A DNA stretch of 34,298 bases, from IMG/VR virus record IMGVR_UViG_3300020163_000010, positions 1 to 34,298 of that record. One strand, given 5' to 3'. The DNA comes from a virus. The translations under genes were made by a program, and so were the position numbers. The notes under the pieces were generated by a model. The model searched no databases. It was not told the DNA's origin and saw only the letters and a program-made list of their open reading frames with translations. Position 1 is the first letter of the stretch; every line of letters starts with the position of its first letter. Shown here piece by piece: positions 14,908-23,467 of this stretch.

Positions 14908-16527
14908 ATGACGATAAGTTACTTGCTGGCACCTACTCCAAAGTGGGTAATCATAGACAATAGCGGTGGCGTGGCTGGCGGAGCAAAGCTATACACGTAT
15001 CGTTCTTTAAATAAGACAGAAAAGAAAACTGTTTACCAAGACCCAGCAGGGACAATTCCTTGGACTAACCCTATTCTTTTTGACCTAAACGGCACGCAAG
15101 GCCCATTTTATTGGGCAGTAGATAGTGACGATTTAGCCGATACCTATTATTTAGAAGCTTACGACTCTCAAAATAATTTGCTTTGGACGGTAGACGACTT
15201 CTACCCTCCTGGTAGCGGAGGCGGTGGCATCGTCACAAGTTACATTCCTATTGTAAACTACATTACAAATAACCAGTTTATCAACCACATTGATGACATT
15301 GCGGGCAATATTGCACCCAATAACTCTTTGTCTACCAACTTGGTTATAGCGCCATCCAATCACAAAGGATTTACTCCGGCAACGAGTGTTCCTGTTGTTG
15401 GAACCTATGGAACGCTTGGCCCTGATATTCGATTTGTTAAAAGCAATACCAACGCAGCCGACAATATATTTTTTCCATTATTCCCCTTGGCAAGTTATCC
15501 GCTAACAGGCGATGTAACGCCCGTTGATTATGTGCGCTACCAGTGTACGAACAGTCCGGCAGGTGAAACGTATAAATCCTTCCAGCTCCCTATAACCCAA
15601 AAAGTTAAGAATTTGTCAAACCAATCGATGACCTTTGGCTTTTGGGCGGCAGTGGCAGCAACGCCTACTGATATAAACATTTATGTACGACAGTATTTTG
15701 GCTCAGGAACGGCTGCAAGTGCCGAAGTTAGAACTTTGATTGGCACAGCAAGCCTTACCACCACATGGACTTGGTTTCCCTTTAACTTTGCCATTCCATC
15801 AGTTGCGGGAAAATCCCTAGGAACACCAGGGCAAACCACTAATGATGATGCGCTTTATATACAGATTGAAATGCCATTGGGCATTCCTTGTGACGTGTAT
15901 TTTATCAAGCCCGCATTGTTCTTGGGCGACATTGACCCAGAGCTTGAGTTTGATTCTTACGACCAAATTGACTCTATTAATACGACTCCAAGAACAGGTG
16001 ATGTTCGACCAGGGTATTTAATTACCGCACCTGGTGGCTGGGTTCCAATGAATGACGGGTCAATTGGTAACGTAGGTTCGGGTGCTACGACTCGCGCAAA
16101 CCAAGATACTTTTCAGCTTTATAAAACTGTTTATGATGCGGTTATTGATACTTGGGCACCTGTATCTGGTGGTCGTACTGGAAGTGCAACAAACGACTTT
16201 ATTGCTGGAAAGACTTTAACCCTACCCAGGGTTTTAGGTCGAGTATTGGCAGAGGCCGGAGCAGGTTCGGGATTAACTGCAACAGCACTTGGGCAATGGA
16301 GCGGTGCGGAAGCGTATAACACAACGCTTGTTGCTGCAAACCTTCCACCTCACTCACACACCTACACCTTTACTAACGTAGGCGCAGGGTTTGGATTTGG
16401 TTTTGCTCAAGGTACGAATCTTACAACTGCTGCTGGCAATACAGGGAATGGCCCTGGAACCTCAACGCCATTTGCAACGTCTGCGTTGCAGCCTGGCACG
16501 TACATGAATTTTTACATCAAACTTTAA
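14908..16527 (+). CDS. tail fibre / spike with collar-type C-terminus
   Basis: 539 residues from the ATG at 14908, which has AAGGA 8 bases upstream; a GTG at 14902 is less likely. The N-terminal domain (about 1-110) is a compact beta domain with GGAKLYTYRS and PGSGGGG, which looks like a virion-attachment head followed by a Gly hinge. The middle region is beta-rich and carbohydrate-binding-like. The C-terminal part (about 370-539), with GYLITAPGGWVPMNDG, LPRVLGRV and NLPPHSHTY, is a phage tail-collar domain. It is the first of four consecutive fibre-region genes and probably contacts the host surface. Confidence 0.82.
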   Translation: MTISYLLAPTPKWVIIDNSGGVAGGAKLYTYRSLNKTEKKTVYQDPAGTIPWTNPILFDLNGTQGPFYWAVDSDDLADTYYLEAYDSQNNLLWTVDDFYPPGSGGGGIVTSYIPIVNYITNNQFINHIDDIAGNIAPNNSLSTNLVIAPSNHKGFTPATSVPVVGTYGTLGPDIRFVKSNTNAADNIFFPLFPLASYPLTGDVTPVDYVRYQCTNSPAGETYKSFQLPITQKVKNLSNQSMTFGFWAAVAATPTDINIYVRQYFGSGTAASAEVRTLIGTASLTTTWTWFPFNFAIPSVAGKSLGTPGQTTNDDALYIQIEMPLGIPCDVYFIKPALFLGDIDPELEFDSYDQIDSINTTPRTGDVRPGYLITAPGGWVPMNDGSIGNVGSGATTRANQDTFQLYKTVYDAVIDTWAPVSGGRTGSATNDFIAGKTLTLPRVLGRVLAEAGAGSGLTATALGQWSGAEAYNTTLVAANLPPHSHTYTFTNVGAGFGFGFAQGTNLTTAAGNTGNGPGTSTPFATSALQPGTYMNFYIKL

Positions 16528-16542
16528 CAAGGAGAATAACGA

Positions 16543-16845
16543 ATGGCCGTACAACTATGTCTTATACAGCCCTTAGACCCAAATGCTTACACGGGGCCAA
16601 CTCGTGTTATGTCAGGAGTCGCACGCACAGGCGATGCAACACCAGACTCTTATTATGGGCCTAACGGTTCAGTCGAATTCGCTCGCTGGCTTTATATCGG
16701 TGTGCAAGGTGACGTTTCCTATACAAAGTGGGACGGCACGGAACAGACTCTTGTCGGATTGGCTGCTGGCGTATGGCACCCTGTTTTCTCTATTAGAATA
16801 AACAGCGCAGGTACAACAGCTACTGATTTGGTATGGGGAAGTTAG
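16543..16845 (+). CDS. small tail protein
   Basis: A 100-residue beta-rich protein with AAGGAGAATAACG before the ATG. The C-terminal half (WLYIGVQGDVSYTKWDGT near 47-64, then AGVWHPVFSIRINSAGTTAT) matches small conserved proteins found beside tail genes in many siphophages and podophages, thought to be tail-tip or capsid-surface components. No more specific role can be claimed. Confidence 0.75.
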   Translation: MAVQLCLIQPLDPNAYTGPTRVMSGVARTGDATPDSYYGPNGSVEFARWLYIGVQGDVSYTKWDGTEQTLVGLAAGVWHPVFSIRINSAGTTATDLVWGS

Positions 16846-16888
16846 CTAACTTCAAAGGGTAATTACTATTAATTAAAAGGAATTTAAA

Positions 16889-17965
16889 ATGACTATTCAC
16901 TTTTCACAAACAGTATTTTCACCATGGTTAACACCTGTGCGTTTGGCTTCAACATCAAATATCGCAGGTGTTTATAGCAATGGCCCTAGTAACAATGGCG
17001 TTGGTGCTACACTAACCGTTGCTGCATCGTCTTTGACTATCGACAGCGTTGCCGTAGAAGTTGGCGACCGTGTATTGCTTCAAACCCAAACAAACACTTA
17101 TGAACAAGGTGTGTACGTTGTTCGTGCAATCGCTTCAAGTGTCATCCTTGAGCGTTCAGATGACCAACAAGTCATTGAACAAATAAAAGCTGGCCAATAC
17201 GTAGCTGTTGGCGCGGGTTCCGTTCATGCTGGTAACTTCTACACGCTTGTCGAACCATTACCACAATTCATTGGTATCAGTGCCATTGTATGGAACGCAG
17301 ACCCATCTGCCGGAGGTGTTACATTTTCTGGAGGCGCGTCTACTGCGAACGCTTTGGCTGTCTTTTCTGATACGGCAGGAAACCTTAAAGAGGCATCTAC
17401 AACAACCACATTGGGCCAAGCGTTAAACATTACAGGCGCATTGGGTGTATCTGGTGGAGCAACTGTATCTACAGGTAACTTAGCTGTTTCTGCGGGAACA
17501 ATTACTGCTTCTGGCGCAATTACTTCTACTGCTGGAAACATTACCTCTGGTTCTTCTGGCGATGCTGGTACGTTTGTTGCTTTCCCTGCGACTGCTGCAA
17601 ACGGAACCATGATTATTGCTGCTGGTAATGCTGGTGGCGCGTTCAACACCACAATCACTAGCGGTACAATAGGTCAGTCTACTGTTTATACGGTTCCTGA
17701 TATCGGTGCTGCAACTGGTGGCGTGGTAGTTTCTACAGCTGCGGTTCGTATGAAATCAGTTGCAGGTGCTGCCGCTGCTGGTGGTGCTGCTGCTCAGTCA
17801 TTCACTGATGCTTTCTGTACTTCTGGAAGTAACGTGATTGGTAACTGGAATACTCAAGCAAACGCTGCCTCTGTACTGAAAATCGTACCAGGTAACGGAA
17901 GCTTTGTAGTAACCAGTTCTGCTGATGCGGGCGTTGGAACATTCAACTACATCATCATGAAGTAA
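16889..17965 (+). CDS. tail-fibre-like beta-repeat protein
   Basis: A 358-residue protein with AAAAGGAATTTAAA before ATG. The N-terminal domain (about 1-130) has a beta fold with LERSDDQQ, known from proteins at the base of phage fibres. After a Gly/Ser hinge the middle is a Thr/Ser/Gly/Ala-rich repeat region (alternating TSTAGN, SAGTIT), and the C-terminal domain resembles phage trimerisation heads. It is followed by a strong terminator, so it ends a transcription unit. Confidence 0.78.
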   Translation: MTIHFSQTVFSPWLTPVRLASTSNIAGVYSNGPSNNGVGATLTVAASSLTIDSVAVEVGDRVLLQTQTNTYEQGVYVVRAIASSVILERSDDQQVIEQIKAGQYVAVGAGSVHAGNFYTLVEPLPQFIGISAIVWNADPSAGGVTFSGGASTANALAVFSDTAGNLKEASTTTTLGQALNITGALGVSGGATVSTGNLAVSAGTITASGAITSTAGNITSGSSGDAGTFVAFPATAANGTMIIAAGNAGGAFNTTITSGTIGQSTVYTVPDIGAATGGVVVSTAAVRMKSVAGAAAAGGAAAQSFTDAFCTSGSNVIGNWNTQANAASVLKIVPGNGSFVVTSSADAGVGTFNYIIMK

Positions 17966-17972
17966 TAAGCCC

Positions 17973-17998
17973 AGGGGGATTAATTTCCCCCTTCTTTT
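17973..17998 (+). terminator. rho-independent terminator
   Basis: AGGGGGA (17973-17979), loop TTAATT, TCCCCCT (17986-17992), then TCTTTT. It lies 8 bases after the preceding stop and is the clearest terminator in the late region. Confidence 0.9.
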
Positions 17999-18000
17999 AA

Positions 18001-18147
18001 ATGGAATTAAAGATGCAAGGTGCATATGGTGGATTAATCATAGTTATTGCTTACGGCATGGGCCAAGGGATTATAGAAGACTATTTTCTATGGCTTGATA
18101 CCACACCGTTCACTCTTTTGAGTGGAGAGCGATTAACATTATTGTAA
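18001..18147 (+). CDS. possible small membrane protein
   Basis: A 48-residue ORF between the terminator and the large fibre gene. The N-terminal half (GAYGGLIIVIAYGMGQGII) is a likely membrane segment and the C-terminal half is polar. The ribosome binding site is weak for both the ATG at 18001 and the one at 18013. It precedes the 928-residue fibre by 12 bases. A role as a fibre chaperone or membrane factor cannot be told from sequence. Confidence 0.45.
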   Translation: MELKMQGAYGGLIIVIAYGMGQGIIEDYFLWLDTTPFTLLSGERLTLL

Positions 18148-18159
18148 GGGATTACAAGC

Positions 18160-20946
18160 ATGTCTAAAAATATATTGCAGGTCTATCAAGACAACCCTAT
18201 TGTAACGAATCAAACAACGGATTTGATGTATTTTGGTCGCTCACCTTATGGGCTTGGCGATGACACTGCAATGCGGTTTTCAGACTTTGCAGCCCAATTT
18301 GGTGCTTCTTACACACCTTCCCCATTGACTAAAGTGGATGATGCCAACGTTACGGTGACATTAACAGGCACGCCCGCAACAGCGTTACTTCAATCCGTCA
18401 CGATGACCCTTGGCTGGACTGGACTCCTTGCCATAGCCAGAGGGGGTACAGGTGTTGGCTCGGTAACAATCGTACCCACCGCGACTGCTTTTGCGGGTTG
18501 GGACGCTAACAGCAATCTTTCGGCTAACAACTTCCTAGCTGGAACTGCTTTAGTTACCAATAGCGGGGGTACAACCACATTGACAGTGGCAAGTGCAGGT
18601 CAACAAATATTTAGCGGAGCAACTTTCCAAACTGCACAAATGCCAGTTGTTGCAACTCTTGCAACAGGTCAAACATACCGATTAATTAATGACTCTAGCA
18701 ATGCGTTGTTTGTTGTTTCATCAGGTTCAAACGCTGTTGTAACCATGCAACCATTAACCCAGGCGCTTCTTACTTATAATGGGGTCGCTGGAACGGCTGC
18801 TGCTTCTTGGGATTTACAATACACCTCAAACACAATTGGGGTTCAATCATTAACCGGAACTGCTGGGCAAATTGCTGCAAGCTCTCCAACTGGAAACGTA
18901 ACTGTATCTTTGGTTTCAAACGCTGTATTGCCTGGAACTGGTGGGGTTACTTTGCCTCAAGGAACCACCGCACAACAAGCTGGCGCTGCTGGAACTATGC
19001 GTTTTAATACCCAGACTTCGGTTTTTGAAGGAACGGTTGATGGCGTTACGTGGACTTCATTTAGTACGGCTGCTGGAACCGTTGTAAGCGTAACTGGGAC
19101 TTTAAACAGAATCACATCCACTGGCGGAACGACCCCTGTAATTGATATTGCCGCAACTTATGTTGGGCAGACTTCAATAACCACACTAGGCACAGTGTCA
19201 ACAGGAACGTGGAACGCGACACCCATTGATTTGGCAACCTATGTAAGTGGGAATCTTGCTGTTACTCATTTAAATAGCGGTACTGGTGCCTCATCAGGTA
19301 CTTACTGGCGAGGTGATGGAACATGGGGAACACCTCCTGGAACTGGTGTAACCAGTGTTTCAGGAACAACAAACCGAATTACATCGACAGGTGGAACTAC
19401 TCCGGTTATCGATATTGCAGCCACATACGTTGGCCAAACATCTATTACAACCCTAGGCACTGTTACCACGGGAACGTGGAACGCAACGCCAATTGACTTG
19501 GCAACCTACGTGTCAGGGAATTTGGCCGTAACCCATTTAAACTCAGGAACGGGCGCCACATCCGGTACGTTTTGGAGGGGTGACGGAACTTGGGCGGCTC
19601 CTGCGGGAAGCGGCACTGTAAACTCAGGTAACATTAATCAATTGGCATGGTATGCAGCCAACGGAACAACGGTATCAGGATTAACCACGGCAAATAATGG
19701 CGTCTTGGTTACAAGTGGTGTTGGCGCTCCAAGCATAAACACCACATTACCAAACGGTTTGGCTATGGGGACACCTGCATCATTAACCTTAACCAATGCA
19801 ACCGGATTGCCCGTAGGTGGTATTTCTGCAACTGGTACACCAAGTTCATCAACTTATTTAAGAGGTGATGGTACATGGGCAACCAGTGCGACTGTTACAC
19901 CTGCTGCACTCACCAAGACAGACGATACGAACGTTACGTTAACTTTAGGTGGCACACCTGCTACAGCATTGCTGCAAGCCACATCACTCACTTTGGGATG
20001 GACTGGGACTTTAAGCCCAGCGCGAGGTGGTACGGGTGTAAATAACGGAACAAGCACCATTACATTGAATGGAAACTTAACAACTTCTGGCGCTTTTGCT
20101 AGCACGTTCACAATGACGGGCATTACTTCGGTAACATTTCCTACAAGTGGAACCCTGGCTACAACAAGTCAATTGCCAACACCTGCTGCATTAACGAAAA
20201 CGGATGATACCAACGTAACCCTTACACTTGGTGGCACACCTGCAACGGCTCTTCTGCAAGCCACGTCATTGACGCTTGGATGGACTGGAACATTAGCGGT
20301 AACTCGTGGTGGTACGGGTCTTGGCTCCGTGGCGCAAGGTGATTTGTTATATGGAAGTGCAGCGAATACAATCACTGCATTAACAAAAGACACCAATGCT
20401 ACGAGATACTTGTCAAATACTGGAACAAGCAATAATCCAGCATGGGCGCAAATAAATCTAGCCAATGGCGTTACAGGTAACTTGCCAGTAACGAATCTAA
20501 ACAGCGGAACTGACGCAAGTGCATCAACCTATTGGGATGGTTCAGGAAATTGGAGTACTCCACCGGGCGCAACACATTTACAATCTTCCAAAACGTATAC
20601 ACTTGCTCAAGTAGTTGCATCCAACGTAACTCCATTAACTTTAGTTGCTGCTGTGGCTAGCAAAACCATTGTCGTAACAAGCATCCAGGTTTATGTAAAT
20701 AATGGTGGTATTTCATTTTCACCATCAAATCCAACATTCCAAACTACTTATAATGCTACAGGTGTAACTGTTTCATCTCTCACTACAGGTTTAGGTACTG
20801 TTAACTCATTAAGTCAAATGACGTTAACTAATTCTGTAACCATGACATCAGTTCAAGGTTCTGCTTTGAACTTTAAAACAACATCTATAATTACGGGGGG
20901 AACAGGTTCTACCTTTGTAGTAACTGCCAACTATTACTTGCTTTAA
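18160..20946 (+). CDS. long repetitive tail fibre
   Basis: A 928-residue fibre with AAGGGATTACAAGC before ATG. It contains two kinds of internal repeat. One is an 89-residue unit present twice in tandem (about 19084-19350 and 19351-19617). The other is a unit of about 45 residues present three times (from about 18313, 19899 and 20178) with [19 protein letters not shown] and TLGWTG cores. The last 120 residues (from about [10 protein letters not shown]) form a separate, non-repetitive domain, probably the receptor-binding tip. Ser/Thr/Gly-rich beta repeats suggest a trimeric shaft. Tandem repeats of this kind can vary in number between relatives. Confidence 0.85.
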   Translation: MSKNILQVYQDNPIVTNQTTDLMYFGRSPYGLGDDTAMRFSDFAAQFGASYTPSPLTKVDDANVTVTLTGTPATALLQSVTMTLGWTGLLAIARGGTGVGSVTIVPTATAFAGWDANSNLSANNFLAGTALVTNSGGTTTLTVASAGQQIFSGATFQTAQMPVVATLATGQTYRLINDSSNALFVVSSGSNAVVTMQPLTQALLTYNGVAGTAAASWDLQYTSNTIGVQSLTGTAGQIAASSPTGNVTVSLVSNAVLPGTGGVTLPQGTTAQQAGAAGTMRFNTQTSVFEGTVDGVTWTSFSTAAGTVVSVTGTLNRITSTGGTTPVIDIAATYVGQTSITTLGTVSTGTWNATPIDLATYVSGNLAVTHLNSGTGASSGTYWRGDGTWGTPPGTGVTSVSGTTNRITSTGGTTPVIDIAATYVGQTSITTLGTVTTGTWNATPIDLATYVSGNLAVTHLNSGTGATSGTFWRGDGTWAAPAGSGTVNSGNINQLAWYAANGTTVSGLTTANNGVLVTSGVGAPSINTTLPNGLAMGTPASLTLTNATGLPVGGISATGTPSSSTYLRGDGTWATSATVTPAALTKTDDTNVTLTLGGTPATALLQATSLTLGWTGTLSPARGGTGVNNGTSTITLNGNLTTSGAFASTFTMTGITSVTFPTSGTLATTSQLPTPAALTKTDDTNVTLTLGGTPATALLQATSLTLGWTGTLAVTRGGTGLGSVAQGDLLYGSAANTITALTKDTNATRYLSNTGTSNNPAWAQINLANGVTGNLPVTNLNSGTDASASTYWDGSGNWSTPPGATHLQSSKTYTLAQVVASNVTPLTLVAAVASKTIVVTSIQVYVNNGGISFSPSNPTFQTTYNATGVTVSSLTTGLGTVNSLSQMTLTNSVTMTSVQGSALNFKTTSIITGGTGSTFVVTANYYLL
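19084..19617 (+). repeat. tandem 267-base repeats in the fibre gene
   Basis: Two adjacent 89-codon units encode almost the same protein segment ([20 protein letters not shown] and following residues), but their DNA differs at many third codon positions. Selection has kept the protein while the DNA has drifted or been selected to differ, which would also limit recombination between the units. Confidence 0.85.
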
Positions 20947-20979
20947 TTGACTGCGATAGATGGAATTGATGCTATTTTT

Positions 20980-21067
20980 TGCCGGGCAACAAAATCAAAA
21001 AACCTCCTGTAAGTTGTTTATGATTGGAAAGCCTAAAAGTGGAAGCAATAAGCCCTCCTGCCCGGCA
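20980..21067. repeat. inverted repeat after the fibre gene
   Basis: TGCCGGGCA (20980-20988) and TGCCCGGCA (21059-21067) are perfect inverted 9-mers 70 bases apart, bracketing the start of the integrase remnant. There is no hairpin-plus-T-run, so a recombination site or an insertion scar is as likely as a transcript structure. Confidence 0.5.
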
Positions 21068-21290
21068 CTTTACAAGCACTATTGTCTTTATAAGTATTGA
21101 AAGGTCGATATCACCACATAAATTAAGACATTTTTTGTTTACTTGGCTAAAGACAAAGAATATAGACGATGCTTTTATTCAACCCTACTCAGGACATGTT
21201 AAAAGAGATTCTCTTGAAATTTATTCTAAGCTAAGTTTGGCTAACGCACAGGATAAATATAACGATGTTATTGGGGATTTTCCTGTATGA
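21024..21290 (+). pseudogene. C-terminal fragment of a tyrosine recombinase (integrase)
   Basis: An 88-codon ORF with only a TTG start. Residues 31-80 are the C-terminal catalytic part of a tyrosine recombinase: HKLRH (32-36, with the catalytic His and Arg), SGH (56-58) and the nucleophile-type Tyr67 in [12 protein letters not shown]. The N-terminal core-binding domain and the first catalytic Arg are missing. No longer frame exists upstream, where the fibre gene ends, so this cannot be an active integrase. It may be a relic of a lost lysogeny module or a piece of a host element picked up by recombination. Confidence 0.8.
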
Positions 21291-21370
21291 TGCCCTTAGT
21301 TTTGCGTCAGGGCGCGAGTTCCGGAGCCCTAGGCCTATATAGTAATCTTTAAAAACAGGGAGAGTTACAA

Positions 21371-21598
21371 ATGACGTATGGTTCACAGCAATTAAGTTCA
21401 GAATTATCCGCTTTAAATCAAAATAAAGAAATTGCATTTCAACAATACCATAAGATTTGCGGTGCAATTGAAATGGTAGAAGCTATGCAAAAAATTTGTC
21501 TTGAAAATGAAAAAGCATTGCAAGCTAAAAAAGACGAAGAGGAAAAAGCCGCTGAAATAAATAACGCTGCGACAATGGATTCAGCCGAAGCCGATTAA
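21371..21598 (+). CDS. hypothetical coiled-coil protein
   Basis: A 75-residue acidic helical protein with AGGGAGAGTTACAA before its ATG. Heptad-like spacing runs through about residues 8-60 (LSSELSALNQNKEIAFQQY, then a Lys/Glu-rich helix), ending in a small disordered tail. No domain is known. It is convergent with the early gene at 21595-21831 and overlaps its stop by 4 bases. Expression may be late, since it is on the structural strand. Confidence 0.7.
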   Translation: MTYGSQQLSSELSALNQNKEIAFQQYHKICGAIEMVEAMQKICLENEKALQAKKDEEEKAAEINNAATMDSAEAD

Positions 21599-21831
21599 TT
21601 CATTAGGGGCGCAATAAGTTCATAACCACGACTTTTGCGCCTTTTCATCATCTGCTCAATCGTTTTTTTCGCTTCTTCTTCGGAACACAATAAAATGCTC
21701 TTAGCACCACCGCGATTTGAATTGCAGCTACCCCAATGATAATCGAGAATAATATTAGTAAGTCCATTTTTTTTGACTGTTATTTGATAAAATCGGTCTT
21801 TAGTTTTGTTTAGCCATTGGTAGGTCAGCAT
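21595..21831 (-). CDS. WGR-domain protein
   Basis: A 78-residue protein made almost entirely of one WGR domain: FYQITVKKNG (14-23), HWG (32-34, with S in place of the usual Arg), GGAKSILLCSEEEAKKTIEQ (41-60) and the terminal KSRGYE (66-71). WGR domains bind nucleic acid or NAD-linked partners in PARPs and occur alone in some bacterial and phage proteins. It is the last gene of the - strand operon. Its ATG lies within the 3' end of the upstream ORF. Possible roles are DNA-end binding or regulation; neither is shown. Confidence 0.78.
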   Translation of the reverse strand: MLTYQWLNKTKDRFYQITVKKNGLTNIILDYHWGSCNSNRGGAKSILLCSEEEAKKTIEQMMKRRKSRGYELIAPLMN

Positions 21832-22012
21832 AGGTACTCAACATCTCATCTAAAGTTTGTTTGATTTCTGTATATTCCTCTTCGTCCATAAAGAAAGTTG
21901 GGTCTTGAACATCCAGTTCTAAACCTTCAACGTAAAAACGCAATGTATTCTCGCCTAAAAAGTAAGCATAGTACGAAAAAGAGATCTCGTGCGCAAGAGG
22001 AATAATTAATTT
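21800..22012 (-). CDS. probable small CDS with non-canonical start
   Basis: An open frame of 70 codons between two stops with a clearly protein-like sequence (HEISFSYYAYFLGENTLRFY, then FFMDEEEYTEIKQTL and DEMLSTYADLPMAKQN). It contains no ATG or GTG near its 5' end; the candidates are ATT at 22004-22006 or the adjacent ATT codon, or a TTG well inside. The stop overlaps the WGR gene start, the same coupling used throughout this operon. Either a non-standard start is used or the gene has lost its start and is decaying. The frame begins just after a TAA at 22013-22015. Confidence 0.5.
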   Translation of the reverse strand, partial: KLIIPLAHEISFSYYAYFLGENTLRFYVEGLELDVQDPTFFMDEEEYTEIKQTLDEMLSTYADLPMAKQN

Positions 22013-22031
22013 TTACAATTTCCGAAAAAAT

Positions 22032-22274
22032 TCAATCGATTCCGTTTCCTTGATTTTTACCTAACAATTGTGCTAGCTCAACATCGAGCGCAATAGAATT
22101 AGGCGTTAAGCAGCCCTCATTCATTTCACGAACAAGGTGAACCAAAAACATGTATGCTATTTGAACGGCTTCTGGGTTTCGTGTTTTAACATTGCGCTCC
22201 ATGTTATCCAGGAACTTGTGAACATTTTTAAGTTCACGCAATACGCCTAGGCGCATTTTATTAATGTCGTTCAT
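22032..22274 (-). CDS. hypothetical early protein
   Basis: An 80-residue predominantly helical protein (VLRELKNVHKFLDNMERNV near 11-29 and IAYMFLVHLVREMNEG). The start overlaps the preceding small zinc protein gene by 14 bases. I recognise no family. It lies between the zinc-ribbon gene and the ORF with the unusual start, within the operon driven from near 23259. Confidence 0.65.
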   Translation of the reverse strand: MNDINKMRLGVLRELKNVHKFLDNMERNVKTRNPEAVQIAYMFLVHLVREMNEGCLTPNSIALDVELAQLLGKNQGNGID

Positions 22275-22425
22275 CGGTTAATTCTGGGTTTTGCGTGTAC
22301 ATCTCCTGAGACTCTTTTTGAGAAAATATTTTAAGAGCTACGACATTCGTTACCGCATTACAATTACAGCAAATGCGCTGAAATGGGTTGATGGCGTGCC
22401 ATTCATGTTTGCATTCCTTGTCCAC
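22261..22425 (-). CDS. small Cys/His protein, zinc-ribbon type
   Basis: A 54-residue protein beginning with GTG, 7 bases after GGAG, and overlapping the end of the serine recombinase gene. It contains CKHEWH at residues 5-10 and CCNC at 19-22, a C-x-H ... C-x-x-C arrangement for one zinc ion, then a polar tail. It was too short for the usual ORF length cut-off. Such proteins in phage early operons are often DNA-binding or inhibitors; its role here is unknown. Confidence 0.65.
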   Translation of the reverse strand: MDKECKHEWHAINPFQRICCNCNAVTNVVALKIFSQKESQEMYTQNPELTDERH

Positions 22426-22981
22426 TAATTTGCTCCTTTACTTTGTAAATTGTTGCTCGTGAAACGTTCATATCTTTGGCAATGCTTCGTATGGATTGAC
22501 AACTTTCGAGCTTCTCTTTGACAACTTTTCTAAATTTATTGTCAATCTTACCTGGTCGCCCCAAATGTTTTCCTGCTTTCTTGGCGGCGTCAATTCCCTC
22601 TCGCTGACGAGAACGAATCATGTTACGTTCAAACTCAGCAAAGGCACCCATAATTTGCAAGGTTAGGTTTGCCATAGGGTCTTTTGAAGAATTGAAAGTA
22701 AGGTTTTCTTTAATAAATTTAACTGAGACACCCTTTTTAATAAGGGAATTGATTATTTCTTGAAGGTCTAGCAAATTCCTAGCCAATCTATCAATACTAT
22801 CAACAACAAGGGTGTCCCCTTCACGCACGTATTCCATACATGCAATAAGATTTTTTCTGTCCATAGTACTTCCTGTTATGGTATCGACAAATTCCTTATC
22901 TAATTGTATATCAACCAGTTGACGTGCAATATTTTGCCCTGTTGATGAAACTCTGATGTATCCTACAACTTGATGACTCAT
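22403..22981 (-). CDS. serine recombinase (resolvase/invertase family)
   Basis: A 192-residue small serine recombinase. YIRVSS at residues 8-13 carries the catalytic Ser12. The catalytic domain continues with DRLARNLLDLQEI and AEFERNMIRSRQREGI (the long E helix). After KHLGRPGK comes a helix-turn-helix (SIRSIAKDMNVSRATIYKV) near the C-terminus. The size and order fit the Tn3 resolvase / Hin invertase subfamily, not the large phage integrases. The ATG at 22981 is preferred over TTG at 22993, but neither has a clear ribosome binding site and translation may be coupled to the gene ending at 22984. I found no gix/hix-like sites near the fibre genes. Confidence 0.92.
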   Translation of the reverse strand: MSHQVVGYIRVSSTGQNIARQLVDIQLDKEFVDTITGSTMDRKNLIACMEYVREGDTLVVDSIDRLARNLLDLQEIINSLIKKGVSVKFIKENLTFNSSKDPMANLTLQIMGAFAEFERNMIRSRQREGIDAAKKAGKHLGRPGKIDNKFRKVVKEKLESCQSIRSIAKDMNVSRATIYKVKEQISGQGMQT

Positions 22982-22983
22982 AA

Positions 22984-23205
22984 TCAAAGCCAATGCAAAT
23001 ATTTCATAGCAGCAGGAAGCATTACAGTTCCTAGCATAATAGTAATAATGAAGTTCAGTTTGAAATCCATCTTGTCCATACGCTTCTCAAGAGAGCCAAA
23101 TTTATCTTGATAGCGTTTATCATTGTTTTGAAATAATTCTGAATGAAGCCTAAGCTGGACTTCATGTTCAATATAATGTTCTGTTTCTTTGGTAAATGCG
23201 GTCAT
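22984..23205 (-). CDS. small coiled-coil membrane protein
   Basis: A 73-residue protein with AGGAGATGTAAAG before ATG. A charged coiled-coil region spans about residues 5-50 and a hydrophobic segment (LNFIITIMLGTVMLPAAM) about 50-67, ending with KYLHWL. The layout suggests a peripheral-to-membrane protein, such as an antiholin, an exclusion factor or an anchor. It is the first gene after the strong promoter at 23232-23259, so it is probably expressed early and at high level. Confidence 0.65.
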   Translation of the reverse strand: MTAFTKETEHYIEHEVQLRLHSELFQNNDKRYQDKFGSLEKRMDKMDFKLNFIITIMLGTVMLPAAMKYLHWL

Positions 23206-23231
23206 CTTTACATCTCCTAATTTATAAAGAT

Positions 23232-23268
23232 ATTATAGCACCTTTTTATGCAATGTAAAATAAGGTGC
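23232..23268 (-). promoter_or_regulatory. strong promoter overlapped by a dyad operator
   Basis: Read on the - strand: -35 TTTACA (23254-23259), 16-base spacer, -10 TATAAT (23232-23237). A palindrome, GCACCTT (23238-23244) with AAGGTGC (23262-23268), overlaps the -35 and spacer, so a dimeric repressor bound there would block the promoter. It drives the coiled-coil/serine recombinase/WGR gene group. Confidence 0.75.
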
Positions 23269-23329
23269 CATATATAGTTTATAACATAGGTGATTCAGTA
23301 TGTTTTGATTGATTGTCGTTGAGTGTACC

Positions 23330-23467
23330 TTAAAGCCACCCTTCATATGTGGGATTTAGCTTTTTGCAGCGGGTGCAAAAAAACTTGTCGGGCATACGTT
23401 GTTCGTTAGGCGGTTCATAACCGCCAAAACGATGACCTAACAACAAACAAACCAATCTTTTAATCAT
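23330..23467 (-). CDS. small Cys-pair protein, DUF1660-like
   Basis: A 45-residue protein: MIKRLVCLLLGHRFGGYEP at the start and FCTRCKKLNP further on. A single CxxC plus an earlier Cys and His at residues 7 and 11 is the layout of small phage proteins of the DUF1660 type (hydrophobic N-terminus, GH, then CxRC). The ATG overlaps the stop of the DnaB-N gene. A perfect hairpin GGCGGTT-CAT-AACCGCC lies within the coding sequence at 23409-23425. Function unknown. Confidence 0.65.
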   Translation of the reverse strand: MIKRLVCLLLGHRFGGYEPPNEQRMPDKFFCTRCKKLNPTYEGWL

